Under the pieces are notes generated by a model, which worked only from the letters and a program-made list of their open reading frames with translations, was not told where the DNA came from and searched no databases. From Sympetrum striolatum (Eukaryota; Arthropoda; Insecta; Odonata; Libellulidae), in contig OX388352.1 in NCBI GenBank assembly GCA_947579665.1, forward strand, positions 33,536,216 to 33,600,215: a DNA stretch of 64,000 nt. Reading direction: 5' to 3'. Below, piece after piece: positions 12,099 to 23,629 of this stretch. A program made the translations under genes and the position numbers. Each line of letters begins with the position of its first letter. Within the stretch, counting starts at the first letter, position 1.

Positions 12099-12262
12099 CT
12101 TGGTATTCTGTAACTACTCCTATAAGTACTCATGGCTTTACTTTTCTTCAAATCTGATAGCATGTTTACCGATTGTTTACCTTGGTATTCTGTAACTACT
12201 CCTATAAGTACTCATGGCTTTACTTTTCTTCAAATCTGATAGCATGTTTACCGATTGTTTCC
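12099..12262. repeat. 82-bp tandem duplication, two copies
   Basis: Copies at 12099-12180 and 12181-12262 are identical except near the last bases. Near identity means the duplication is recent, or is an assembly artefact. Each copy begins CTTGGTATTCTGTAACTACT. Confidence 0.93.
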
Positions 12263-12377
12263 TTTTCTATCTGTTTCTTACTAACTTTTTTTCAGTCCTT
12301 CATTTACTGTAACAGAACTTTCGTAATTCGTTCAATCACTCTCTATTTCATTCAGTATTATCTAAATATTTTCTCAG

Positions 12378-12473
12378 TTACTGGGCCTGACAGGATAACA
12401 CAGATTAAAATGGATGTTGAGAAGAATCAAGAAACAACTGTGGACAAAACACTGTTTAATCAGGAAGTACATG
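12378..12473 (+). CDS. Internal coding exon of an unidentified host gene
   Basis: The acceptor TATTTTCTCAG and the donor ATG|GTGAGC bracket 96 bases that read in phase 1 at both ends, encoding 31 complete codons (TGPDRITQIKMDVEKNQETT and on). Joined to the exon at 13964, the split codon becomes GCC and the frame stays open to a stop, which is good evidence for a real gene. The encoded segment is polar and charged with no membrane segment. The product is not recognised. The intron that follows (12474-13963) carries a copy of the modular repeat just ahead of the next acceptor. Confidence 0.6.
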
Positions 12474-13272
12474 GTGAGCATACAAAAAAAGGAACATCAA
12501 CAATGCTCTGCTACTAAATTAAGTTACAAGATACATAAGTCATGCCAACATACAGGTGATAAGTACAGTGGAGCTAGATTAAACAATAAGTAAATGTTAT
12601 AACTAACATTTCCACTGTTTCCTCATTAAACGTTTTTATAATTTTCTGCCTAGTCTATAACTCAGATACCAATATTCCATCCTCCTAGTCTACTAGAATA
12701 TTAATTGATATTTTCACTAGCTATCTCCATTTTACATTACCACAAACTTTTACTGAGTTAAAGTAGCACATGTATATTTACTTGCCAATTCCTCTTCTTT
12801 TTCCTGCCAGTCTCATAAGGTAATCAATCGAATCTCTAGTTCACTTCCATTACCTAAAACCAAACCGATTCTTCCCAAGTTCTCATCATTCTTATTTTCA
12901 AATGTTACTAGTAGCCGAGAAATTATTGAGTCAAATTGAGATTTCTATATTTGAAGAACAAATTTTATCAAAAAAACAATTTAAGGAATATCACTCCAAG
13001 GTTTAGTCTCTAGTTAGTGAAAATTATCAAGAAACAGAATGCCATGTATCCAGAAAAAACCAATGCATTTCAATTTTTGCACAGAGATTTTGATTGAAAC
13101 TTTATCAGTATCTGTGATTACAGAATTACATGTCTCAACTATTTTGTTAAGTTTACTTCATTTTTTTGGCCAGTTTATTTCCAATTTCTACTTCATAAAG
13201 TAAACCAGAGTGAAATCATAATGTATTCTGATGTTAAAGATAATTTTATGCCTTTTTCTGTATTTATTGGTA

Positions 13273-13932
13273 TACGAGTAAAATGTAGCTTGCATACTGT
13301 AAGCAGATCGGCAATACTAATTTCATATCGGCATGATATCGGGACAGTCCTCAAAAGAAAAAAAAAGGATTGAAATCTTTCTTAAAATTCGCTGAAATTT
13401 CATCATCTGGCATCGAATCTGGGTCTTACTGGTGAACCTACTATGAAACACAATAGAACATCACCATCTCTAACTATGTGTGAAAATTCAAGCAGAAATA
13501 TTGGCTGCAACTGCCTCAAACGACGTCCTACTTTTCACGAATGTAAATGGCTCTCGGTACTCGAACCAAGGACGATCTTGGTAATCTAAAAGATGTTTCT
13601 GAAAGTTATTTATGATCTCTATCTATATGCCGAATTTCAAGTTTCTATATTATTGGGAAAGGTTTCAAAATAATTCCTAAATATAGGATCAACTTCTGAT
13701 TGCAGAGACACCTGGTGTCGAACCCAGGACATATTGTAAGCTGTGAATGCACAGTTTGATTTGTAAAGACTTGCTTCTGTATCATGCAAAGTTTGAAGTC
13801 CATAGCATGCCGGAAAGTACCTATTGGAAAACCTTGTGGAACCTTGTGGAACATGGTTAGACTTTTGATCACCTATATATATATCTATAATTTATAGTTA
13901 TATCCGGAGAAGCGTCTATACATAATAGATAT
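13273..13932. repeat. Complete single copy of the modular B-box-like repeat
   Basis: It starts TACGAGTAAAATGTAGCTTG with the same hairpin as at 3.5 kb, continues through CGGGACAGTCCTC and two or three modules with TCGAAC-type motifs, and ends TCCGGAGAAGCGTCTA then TACATAATAGATA. At about 660 bp this is the simplest full-length member in the window and best defines the element ends. It lies in an intron of the plus-strand host gene. Confidence 0.8.
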
Positions 13933-13963
13933 AATCATTTTTTTCCTTTCTTCTGTTAAATAG

Positions 13964-14266
13964 CCTCTTCTACTAAAGGTAAAAGAAATGTGACTTGCTA
14001 TTCTCATAAATTAGAACAAATGAAAGATATAATGATGGATCATTACAAACTTATAAAAGTTTCACGGCATACCAGGCAACGTCTGGGAACCCTATCACTA
14101 GGAATAAATACAAGAAAGCCATCTTTGCTGCAAAGTTAAATTTTAATACAGAACACATGAACAAGGTAAATAACAAATTTAAAGCTAATATGAATATAAT
14201 AAAGTCCACAACTCTCAGTCAGAGGAGATGTAAAACTTTTCACTTTTCATCTGAGGACCTAATAAA
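13964..14266 (+). CDS. Terminal exon and 3' UTR of the unidentified host gene
   Basis: A long pyrimidine tract (TTTTTTTCCTTTCTTCTG) and TTAAATAG acceptor open a frame in the phase required by the exon at 12378. It runs 57 codons to TAA at 14137-14139. The peptide is basic with KRNVTCYSHKLEQMKDIMMD followed by HTRQRLGTLSLGIN. A polyadenylation hexamer AATAAA lies at 14261-14266, and the antisense LINE fragment begins shortly after. I do not recognise the protein. The 3' UTR itself reads partly open but with stops. Confidence 0.6.
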
Positions 14267-14304
14267 TTGTTGTGAAAAATCAGTTGAAAATGTGGCCTTT
14301 AGAA

Positions 14305-15752
14305 TTATATCACCTTGTGTCACAGATTAAGAACTGAAATAAAATAAACAATGGATAACAGACAGCAGTATGACACTTCTTATTACAGTTAGGTAGGATA
14401 TTCTCAGGTCCTGTACTACTGTTCAGAGAGATAGATGTTAGCTTTTGAATCAGATCACTAACTGAGAAGTCAAGTAGGGACAAACAATCACACTTATGAA
14501 CACTTGGAAGTGCATAAAGTTCTACCTCTTCTGTGGATTCAAATACTTTGGCAAAGTAGTTAGCAAAAAGATTAGCTATTGACTGACTATCATTAGCGGC
14601 CAGATCTCCCAGCTCCATGCGGATAGAAATATAACTATCATTCCTGGATACATTAACATGATTCAAAAATAACTTTGAGTTGGAAGAGATGTCTTCTTCC
14701 ATTTGAGTGATTCCATTGTTATGGCAATATTTTTCTAAATGTTTACATTTGGATCTAAGCTCAGAGAATTTGTAGAAATCAGTAGCTGTTTTAGTTACCT
14801 TATAGACATAATGAGCCTTTTTTTGTGAATGAAGTCCTTGAATTCTTTTGTATACCAGTAGGGAAAAGTTCTACATTTGAGTCTGTATTTAGGTGCAAAA
14901 GTATCAAGCATTGGACAAAATTTTATAGAATTGATTGAAAGCTGTGTCAAGATCCCTGCAAAGTAAACAATTCCAATTGATATATAATTAATAATTCAGC
15001 ATACATTCAAAGTTTTCCCTGCAAAAATTGTATGACCAAGAGTTAAAATATATGTCATCCTTTGAAGCATTTAGATGAATGCCACAGTCTACAGAAGGAT
15101 GATGATGATCTACATCAATGAAAGCATCTCAAGATTTGACTATTTTTAATTTTGGTATGTTCGTAAGAATCAAGTTTGATATTCCATTCAGATATTTATT
15201 TGTTTAACATAATGGATATTAATAACATTTGGTAATATCTGACTGATTGCCCTGAGATAAGATCTGAGCATTCCTTGATTAACATCCTAAATTTGGTTAG
15301 GCATGTTATAATCCCTACAGATACAAAAATATACCTCAGGATGCTTTAAAACAATTGCTCCAATTCGTCGCATTGATCCTAGAGGGTTTGAATTGGAGTT
15401 AGGAGGTAAATACACGCAAGCTAAAATTAGCATTGCACTTGAAGTTTTAATGCTAACATAAACATGCTCAATATTAGTGCATGTAATATGGGGCATATGT
15501 GTATAAAGTTTTTTGTTTATAGGAATTAATACCCCACAACTATGAGCCTTGGAACTGGTTTATTGTGATCTTTTCTTCCTATGTACGTACATTAAGAATT
15601 TGAGAGAAACCAAGCTTTTAAGAGTTAATGTCACTAGTAAGCCATGTTTCAGAGAGACAGATGATGTCAGCATCAGAGGATGGAACTTCCAACTGAAGCT
15701 TCTTAAGTTTTGTGCAAAGTCCTCTGACATTTTGAACATTATTATATTAGTT
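14305..15752 (-). mobile_element. LINE fragment: endonuclease and linker part of ORF2, no polymerase
   Basis: On the minus strand the order is 5' endonuclease, then linker. Around 15735-15280, across frameshifts, are LQLEVPSSDADIICLSETWL and, in the 15287-15496 frame, a VYLPPN segment followed by a degraded DxN motif (RDYNMPNQ), hallmarks of the apurinic-type endonuclease. From about 14880 to 14310 comes the linker typical of Jockey-superfamily elements: YTKEFKDFIHKK, the LRSKCKHLEKYCHNN segment, then 14310-14702 with NSKLFLNHVNVSRND. It breaks off before the polymerase fingers. Frameshifts and stops make it inactive. It directly abuts the tail of the next LINE piece. Confidence 0.85.
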
Positions 15753-17190
15753 GTATTTATTTATATATTTATTTATATATGGGCAGAGCCCTATTACACA
15801 TCATGGTTACAACTAAACTTGATCATCTTTGAATATTAAACAATACAAGATATATTCACACAAAATAAAAAGAAATATATAAAAAATAAAGGTATAAACA
15901 TTCGTATACCCAATTAAAAGGAAGAAAGCAAATCACAAATACAACAAAGTTGAAATTATAACAGAAACTAAACTACATTAGACATAACAAAACTCCTGAA
16001 CATACAGTTTGAGATATTAAAAAAGTCAATTCTATTACAGTATTTGTTGGCCTCCCTCAAGATTTGATAGAATGGTAAATAAAACATGTAATCTCTAAGT
16101 AAGTATTGAACATTAAAAAGAACAGGGTTTCTGGTAATGACTAAAGGACAAATAAAATTAATAAGAGAGAGCAGTTCAGAACATTTAATAGAACCATTTA
16201 AAATATTATGCAAAAATAATAGACCAAGCTGCTTCCTCCTAGAAGAAAAGAAGTGGCATGTGTAGTAGCTCATATTCACCACTTTCTCTTTTAAGATTAA
16301 ATTTTTGTAAATACAATCCTAAGAAATTTTCTTTGAATCTTTTCAAGCTGAAACTCATACTTTGTGTAATATGGATTCCAAATTACTTAGCCATATTCCA
16401 AAATAGATCTAACAAGTGATATATATATATAATAGCTTAAGACAATTGATATCATAGAAGTCTTTGGTCACTCGAGCAATGAATCCAAGCATCTTGAATG
16501 CCTTAGTCTGTATATGTAATTGAAATCCTAATTTTACATAAAAATTACCCCTAAATCAGAGATGGATTGAACTTGCTTAAGAGTACTATCACACAGAAGG
16601 TAATAATAATGGATGGGAGTTCTCATTTTTTGGAATGTTATTGTGCTACATTAGTCAAGATTCAGTTGAATGAAGTTCAATTTATACCAGCTAGCTAGTC
16701 TATTTAAACAATTCTGTAATTCAGCACATGCCAATGGGATGAAAAATCTTCAAGACATCTGCGTACAACAAGTAATTAATGGGACTTAGATGTTTACCGA
16801 TATCATTGATAAAGATTAGAAACAAGAGAGGACCTAAGTGAGACCCCTGAGGTACCCTGGAAGTGGCAGTAAAGGTATAGGAAATATAGTTGTCCAGCTT
16901 AACTAACAAATTTCTGTTAGCTAGGTCACTGTTAATCAGAGCCAAAGCATTCCCAAATACACCATAGGCTTGCAATTTAGACAATAGCATCTGATGATTG
17001 ACTTTGTCAAATGCTTTAGAAAAGTCAGTATAAACTGCATCAACCTGCCTATGATGTTCCAGAGCATGAGATATAAAATTAAGAAATAATAAAAGATTAG
17101 TGCTTGCAGATTTGCCATTAGTAAAACCATGTTGCTCACTGATTAGGATTCTGTTATTGCTTTTAATCTTCAAATGTATTCTCGAAAATA
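15752..17190 (-). mobile_element. 5'-truncated Jockey/CR1-like LINE: reverse transcriptase, C-terminus and tail
   Basis: Minus-strand reading starts within the fingers (SEQHGFTNGKSASTNL), passes the palm motif DFSKAFDKVNH, then VPQGSHLGPLLFLIFINDI and a catalytic box degraded from YADD to YADV (frame 16721-17173). The thumb and C-terminal region follow across frameshifts (NLDxC, IQRKFLRIV), and 15968-16282 holds the conserved LLFLHNILNG end. The 3' UTR ends GGGCTCTGCCCATATATAAA with an (AAAT)n tail at about 15752-15785. Loss of the second catalytic aspartate and several stops make it dead. It could be the same subfamily as the adjoining endonuclease piece. Confidence 0.88.
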
Positions 17191-17940
17191 GTTGCTTCCA
17201 TCATTTGCATCCACATTTTTTCTTCACTATTAACACCTTAAAGTGTAAGAAAATTAAAACCGAAAAGCCATCTACACATTGTAGGACCGTTTCATTATGA
17301 ACTATCATCACGACGAAAACTCTGTTTAATAATTTACTATTCGATGTAAAAGCATTTGTGATGTGTTACGTTTTCTCACGGATTAGCATCTAAAATAATA
17401 TAAGTATTTGCTCTTCGTATGTCTGGAGAATAATTATTCCCCGGGAATCACATATCGAAAATTCATAACAATTTTCCGTCATTAAGCTATATTTTATCTC
17501 AAACTGAAAGCATGTTGGGAATATTTTTATCTTGAATATATATCTACGTATCTTAAAATTTATTTTCCATTGAAGACGTCGGCTCACCCGTGATTTCCGA
17601 CGAAACCTAATGCCGAACGATTCCTTTATGGTGTGGTTCATGAAGACTCATAGTAACCTTTTCGTATTGATGTAAAAATAGATTTTTAGCAGAATTAATT
17701 TATTATAATTGTTCAAACGCGAAGCAAATAGTTCGAAACTTACCTGAAAACTATTTCTAAACTTAGCACCAATTTGCGTCATCAAGTATAATTAGATGTC
17801 TTACGCTTTTCAACGAATTGGTATAGGTGACAGTTGTAAAAATGAAAATCTTAAATCATTTTATTTTTAGAACTTTTTATTAACAATGGCATATAACTTT
17901 TTAATTTCACTGGAAGAAAAGGTGTAACACTGAAACATAT
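17191..17940. other. Spacer; weak minus-strand ORF at 17390-17641
   Basis: The 83-codon minus-strand frame (MNHTIKESFGIRFRRKSR then a GTGAGC donor-like site at about 17586) could include a short exon, but no acceptor in the right phase was found. I recognise nothing else in this stretch. Confidence 0.35.
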
Positions 17941-17953
17941 TCCCAGTTAACTC

Positions 17954-18282
17954 TTAAAGCATCTCACTGGGTCTTGGTAAATCTGGAAGCACTTCATCGC
18001 CGTTCCTCAAGGCGTTCTCCCAAATGTTGAATTCTCGCCGCCCTTTTTCAGGAGTGAAAGAAAATTATAGGTTGAGAAAAATAAATGAGCGTTCTTTTCA
18101 GAAGTTTTTCATTGTTAAAAAATTAATTCTCTAGACTTACTTTCCGCTTCGTATTGCCTGTTTCCTTCGCGCATTACCCAAAGCGCAATAAGATAGTGCA
18201 TAAAGCACCATCCTAGTATCAAAAGTAATAACGGGACCACGTCTGGTGGATTAAACGCGTCCATTCTGATCTCATCTAGACC
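17954..18282 (-). CDS. Intact two-exon gene for a predicted 70-residue single-pass membrane protein
   Basis: Exon 18141-18282 follows an acceptor (TTATTACTTAG). Its ATG at 18264-18262 gives 41 codons: MDAFNPPDVV, a hydrophobic stretch of about 20 residues (PLLLLILGWCFMHYLIALWV, residues 11-30), then a charged MREGNRQYEAE. The donor A|GTAAGT is canonical and in phase 1. The next exon, 17954-18042, has its acceptor at CTGAAAAAG and joins in frame: RRREFNIWENALRNG, then DEVLPDLPRPSEML and TAA. The total is 70 residues with no stop or frameshift. The extracellular part would be about 10 residues and the cytosolic tail about 40. The function is unknown; size and layout match the genes at 48.5 and 62.5 kb. 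A 5' non-coding exon probably lies upstream. Confidence 0.68.
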
Positions 18283-18439
18283 CTAAGTAATAAGAAATTA
18301 GACATTATTAATAATGATTAAGAATTTACGAGGGATTGCAATACGAATTTTAAGGATTGCAGCTCTTGCAAAAAGTGTCAATACTCTTAGCTATTCTCTA
18401 ACCTAGTTACCATAAGTTAGCATATCACATTCAAAGTTG

Positions 18440-18550
18440 TTTTAAATATAACGACAAATACCACCGCCAGCGACATCTATTTAAAGCAATCAGCGAGAAG
18501 TCTTCGAATTTTATTCTTTAATTCGCCCAGGAATTAATTTTTGAAATTAA
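18440..18550. repeat. Dispersed short repeat, three copies in the window
   Basis: ACCGCCAGCGACATCTATTT followed by an AGCGAGAAGTCTTCGAATTTT-like tract also occurs at about 21320-21400, and in part at about 19590-19650. The Jockey remnant at 19.9-21.3 kb is bounded by two of these copies. Confidence 0.5.
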
Positions 18551-18711
18551 TATTAACTTGAATGAGCTCAAAAAAGGTAAAACTGGGGTTTGGGGTATCG
18601 GAGCTCCTAGATCACTACTGGACAGTGCATCTCGCCCGCCAACTTTAAATTTTAGAGATTGCAGTTCTTCCTTTTTTCAAAACCTATGAATCTATCTCAC
18701 CTCTGGAAGAG

Positions 18712-18860
18712 AGTATCTATTATATATAATTCCTTCTCTGGATTCATTCATGGATATAGCTATACGAGTAAACTGTTGCTTGCATACTGCAAGCAACATT
18801 TAACACTAATTTCAAGTCGGCAACATATCAAGACGGTCCTCAAAAGAAAAATAAAAGATT
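18712..18860. repeat. Truncated modular-repeat copy (tail plus head)
   Basis: A tail motif (TATTATATATAATTCCTTCT) is followed by a head ACGAGTAAACTGTTGCTTGC with the CTTGCATACTGCAAG hairpin and the GACGGTCCTCAAAAG segment. Body modules are missing. Confidence 0.65.
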
Positions 18861-19037
18861 TAAAATAGTTTTGTAGACATTAAAGGAAGAGGAAGAAAGC
18901 GTCCAGATACAGAAACTTATGAAATGAATGAATTTGTTAAAAAGTAGAAGATAGAAGTACAACGTAATTATTTCTTTTTAATAAACAATTACAAATGAAA
19001 AATGTTTATAGATTCTTATTTAAAATTATATATCCAT

Positions 19038-19860
19038 ATAGATACGAGTAAAAGTTGCTTGCATACAGCAAGCATATTGATGATACAAATTTCAAGTCGA
19101 TATCACATCGGGAAGGTCCTCAAACGTAATTCTACAATCCACCTTTGAAATATATGGTAGAATACAAATGGTGCCCAAGCGTCGAACCAATGATCATAGG
19201 GTAAAAGATAAATTTTAAATATGAAACGCTAATTTCTTCTTTTCATTTCGGGAGTTATGAATGAGTATAACGACCTCGTAGATATACAATTTATATATCC
19301 CAAAGTTTTATGTTGATATCATGCTGGTATGATCCTGAAATACGATTCCATTATCCCCATTTGCAATGCATAAAGGAACGTAAATGGCTCTAGAATCGAA
19401 CCAAGAATAATCATGGAAACGTTAATCATATTCACATGCCGGGTTTTAAGTTTCCATGCCATCGGGAAGACATTAAAAAAATCTGAAAAATCACCGCAAT
19501 ACATTTTAAATTGGAGAATATTTGCCCTGACTTAACGTCGAACATAGGATAATCTTCGAGAGTGTTTTTATAGTTTTCGTTGAACATACGCGGCTTCCAG
19601 CGATCTCTCGAATTTTAATTCTCTAATTTGCCAGGAAGTGCCTAAAAATATTTCCGAAAATCCTATGAAGCCATTATAGTTATAACCAAAAGCGGCAGGA
19701 ATCGCGACTCAACGAAGAAAAAGTTTGGCCCAGTAGTTGGTTTTAAGGTTATTTGGGTTATGGTAAGAACATTGGTATGTATAAAACTAGTGCAGTAGTT
19801 TTCTTAGGGGGTTCAGTGAACCAGTGAACCCAATGGACCCGCCGCCACTGAGTATATATA
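19038..19860. repeat. Diverged modular-repeat copy with several B-box-like modules
   Basis: The head ACGAGTAAAAGTTGCTTGCA at about 19043 is followed by modules carrying GTCGAACC (19168), ATCGAACC (19391) and GTCGAACA (19536), spaced roughly 150-220 bp. Orientation is the same as the forward copy at 3.5 kb. The right end is unclear and may be fused to the flank of the Jockey remnant. Confidence 0.55.
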
Positions 19861-19864
19861 ATTC

Positions 19865-21295
19865 GACTCATTTTATTTGGTGCTGTCTCCAGTCTTGCCA
19901 GTCCTCCTATGGAGCTTTTTCGGGCTGGTGGGCTCCTTCGTTGGTGGAATTTTATTAGATGGTTGAGTTTACCTCCACTTCTTTCTTCCTCTTGGGGGGA
20001 TTGCTAAAGTTCCTCCTTGCGAGGAAATAGGCGTTGTAGATGTACTTTCAGGTAGAAAGGCGGGCAAAGAAGGCCTTTGCTCGTTTGGTTGCCAATTCCT
20101 GGATTTGGATGGCTTCACTCAAGATGTAATTATTGGGATTAGCGAAGTGCCAGCCAAGCTGCAGGATGGTGCAGAGGACGGCTCTCTCTGCCTTAGAATT
20201 TCCCACGTGGTGCGGGTCAGTAACCCGCTCCAGGCGGGGGAGGCGTATAAAAGATCAATCAAGATGGTTGCCTGGTATACAGGTGTAGGTTTAGCTTAAC
20301 ATGGAGCGGCAATCCGAAGACATTAGGAGCGGTAGGAGGACCCTCCGGCGAACCCTCGCCTTGTGGCAACCTGTTGTGCGTAGTTGCGAAGAGTGAGTCG
20401 TCTATCAAGGGTGAACCCACAGGGGTAGCATTGCTATCTCCCTCTAGCGCCCAAAAGTGAAGCCCAAAAAAAGGGCAGATTGCGCATTTAGCCATGCTAG
20501 GGTGAACTTTTCGTATCCTTCTATACCAATACATTTTTTTTCGTGATTTTGCTTCTTTGATACAGAGTTATCAAGGTTTGATCGATTAAGTCGAAAGTTT
20601 TGGAACACAAAATGTAGTTTGAGCAATGCGTAACACGAAGCAATTTTGTTAGTTTCGCGTTTATAAAGCTTTTATAGGTAAATAAGCAGGGGCTTGTTTC
20701 TGCCTGCAGCATGGTCAATGATTGTGAATCAGAACAGCTGCACCCAGAAAATGTTCCGAAACTAGAATGTATGCATCTTCCTTAATTTTATTATTTCATT
20801 CATTATCTGAACTCTATGAATCAGAACGAACGTCAGTATTAATCCATGGCATTTTAATGAACATTTAATTGTGCTCTCGGCTGTAGAAAACGTGGAAGGT
20901 CCTGTCCTAGAGGTATGAGGCGATTGTGTTTATTTGCCATGCTGGAAAGTCCAGTCGACGGAGCTTATGGAGAAGGCCAGCATGCCACATTCGGTCGAAG
21001 GCCTTGGTGATGTCGAAGAAGGCCGCTGAAACGTGCCTTTTGTTGTTGAAAGCAGCACTCCACAGGTGGGTTGTGGCGTGCTCCTCTCAAAAGCCGTATT
21101 GTTCCCCCGGGAGGATATTCCTTTCTGATAGTGTCATCTGGAAAAAGGGGAGTAGGGTCCTTTCCACAATCTTCCCCAGTCCGTCCAGCAGTGATATGGG
21201 GCGGAAGCTATCTGGGGAAGAGTGGGACTTTCCAGTTTTTAAGATCGGGATGATGGAAGAGAGTATAATCAACCTTGAAGGCGCTGTATGATAAG
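19865..21295 (-). mobile_element. Broken Jockey-type LINE (reverse transcriptase and C-terminal parts)
   Basis: Locally GC-richer. Minus-strand reading from 21290 gives PILKTGKSHSSPDSFRPISL, a SLLDGLGKIVE segment, PGEQYGF, then an in-frame stop, then TTHLWSAAFNNKRHVSAAFF and DITKAFDRMWH, the palm motif. This matches Jockey-clade fingers and palm. About 20880-20541 shows no polymerase sequence and looks like an insertion or a replaced segment. Past that, across frameshifts, come TLDRRLTLRNYAQQVATR, YASPAWSGLL and a C-terminal FANPNN...AKAFFARLS (about 20400-20040). The 3' end lies near 19865. Stops, frameshifts and the missing YADD region make it inactive. Confidence 0.78.
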
Positions 21296-21510
21296 TTATT
21301 TGGAATTTAATGACAAAGACCACCAATGGCGACATCTATTTGATGTGTACAGCGAGAACTCCTCGATTCTTTTTCTCTAATTTGGCACTGGAATAAATAT
21401 TTGAAATACATATTTACTTCAGTTAGCTCAAATATGTTAAAACTTCTTAAAAAATATCAATCATTCAAACCTGATTTCAATAGTTGGTGGAATGCTTTAT
21501 AATTGGAAGG

Positions 21511-22463
21511 GTAAGGAAAGGTAGGGTAAGATGACGAACTTAAGCTTCAAAGATTTTTCCTGGGATTAATAAACGTTTGATAAAACTGAAATTTACAAGT
21601 GTGCATCTTTCAACCCTTTTATGAATTTGTGAAGTGAGGCCATCCACTATTGAAGTATAATGATATTTTTAAAATATTAATATTAATAATAGTTTTAAAA
21701 ATGTCATTTTCGTCATCTTCCCCCACCTTCGGGGTAAGATGACGAAGGGGGTGTGTAAGATATGGAAGTGATAAATTTTTTATTAAATGGATCAAATTTT
21801 ATTCAAATAAGGCATAGATTGCATTTTACTTATCAAAATGAAAGTAAAATATGAGAAAACTAAGCTAATATACTGGATTTAATGCGCAGAAGAGATGGGT
21901 ATAAAGTTCAAGGAAGAGTTAATGAAAATTCATGAACAAAAACCGCACTTCCCGGGTCTGTGATAGGCATGATACTCATCCCAGCAGGTGCGTGTGCCTA
22001 AGATTGGCAATTATAGCACTGGTACCACAGTTCGTCCTTGCCCTGCTCTCCACATATAATGCAGTCTCTGCTGTCATTTTCCACTGTACTATCAATGTCA
22101 ACGTCACCGGCGGTTTCAACAAAAGTGAATTCTCCCAGTGATTACTCGTCAGATGAAATTAATTTCAGTCGATTCGGTCACGTTTTACTTGCTTTTTTCT
22201 AGTTTACATTCTACTTTAGAGGATATGGCATTTCTTGCCACAGCTTCAGCTTCCCTTCTTAATCTTTCCTATCGTTTTTGTTCTACCAATCCTTTTTCTT
22301 GCTTCTTCTTTTCGATTGCTTCTTTTACAAGAGTACCAAAACAGTAAATGTATAACCGTTATTAAATATGTATTTAAAAATATTATGGTTTGAAGGTAGT
22401 CAAAAAGCTAGTCAGGTAAGATGACGAAGTTGAGAAATCCTCGTCATCTTGCCTCACCTTGCC
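21511..22463. mobile_element. Decayed DNA transposon with GTAAGATGACGA inverted ends
   Basis: The left end GGTAGGGTAAGATGACGAAC is matched by the inverted right end TCGTCATCTTGCCTCACC. An inner palindrome, CGTCATCTTC...GGGTAAGATGACG, sits at about 21710-21750. On the minus strand near 21925-22060 a cysteine/histidine-rich reading (WYQCYNC, then a degraded WAH and KCGFC across a frameshift) resembles the C-terminal PHD-like motif of Tigger/jerky-type or related transposases. The family assignment is tentative. Confidence 0.5.
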
Positions 22464-23629
22464 ATTTTTGTTTAAATCTTATCTATTAGTTCCTAAATCA
22501 TCGTAAACAATGTACTTATACTATGATAGCTTAGGTTTTGAGTTGTGCTTAAAGAATATTTTTAGCAGGAGTTAGAACAATTCACCACTCAAATGCAATT
22601 CCTTAAGTCTGGTCAAATAATTACATAAACAAGCTCATTAATAAAAATATAGGTCACCTACTTCTAAAAGGGCAATCTGACTAGCAATTTATCAAGATAG
22701 GTATGTTGTTCGACGCCAGGGGTACCTAGGCCAGTTAAGGGCCGGGATAATTTCTTCTATCTGTGGCAAGGTAGAGGAAATAGCGATTTCTTCAACTTAC
22801 CCCTTTCGACATCTTACAACCTTCCCTTACCCATCCCCACCCGCTTACTTAAGTCGTTGAAGGAGGGTATAGGAATTTATATATATAAAATTTCAGTGTC
22901 TAATTTAGCAGTTCCAACGTTTCTTTTACTTGCTACTTTCTTTTTACGATTATATTGGTTTATTTCCTTCTTTTTCATTTAGTTTAATAACGTATTCTTA
23001 AGTGTTCAAATCAGCATAACTATCTAACGGATTTAGTATAGCAAAAGTTTTGTAATGAACGGCAGGACAGTAGGTACTATCACAAAAGTGTGATGATACA
23101 TGATATTCGAATTAAAAATTGTCTATACTCAGAAGTCTTTGATAAACATTATATTCTTATTAATACGACAAGCAAGAATTCCATTTTTTGTTGACCAATG
23201 TGATACAGTTTATCACATCATGTTCTAACATTAACAGTGCATTATAAAATGTTATTGCTTTTAGTTAACTTTTAGCTTTTTTCCAAACTTCCCTGTCCTA
23301 CTCCTTCTCCTTAAAGTACTTGTCGCTTTCTTTTTCTTTAAAACATAGAGTATGCCAAACAGTATTCTACCAATGTTTCTCCTTTATTTCCTCTCTCCTT
23401 TTCAGAGAATCATATCCTCTATTTTCTTATCATAAATATTCGGTATTACTCTCTTTCTTGTGTTAAACTCATTTAAAAACCTTCCGTCTCACCAGTCAAT
23501 TATACTGCCTTCAATATTTCATTAGCTTTCTCCATTTAATATCATCAGAAGCTCTTTCTTAGTCTATGAAACACATATACGTTAACTTATCCATTTCTTC
23601 TTTCTTATTTTATTTCAAACTAGATGACC
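22464..23629. other. Spacer without a recognised gene
   Basis: Mostly AT-rich. A GC-richer patch at about 22700-22860 (GACGCCAGGGGTACCTAGGC) stands out, but I cannot assign it. Confidence 0.4.
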
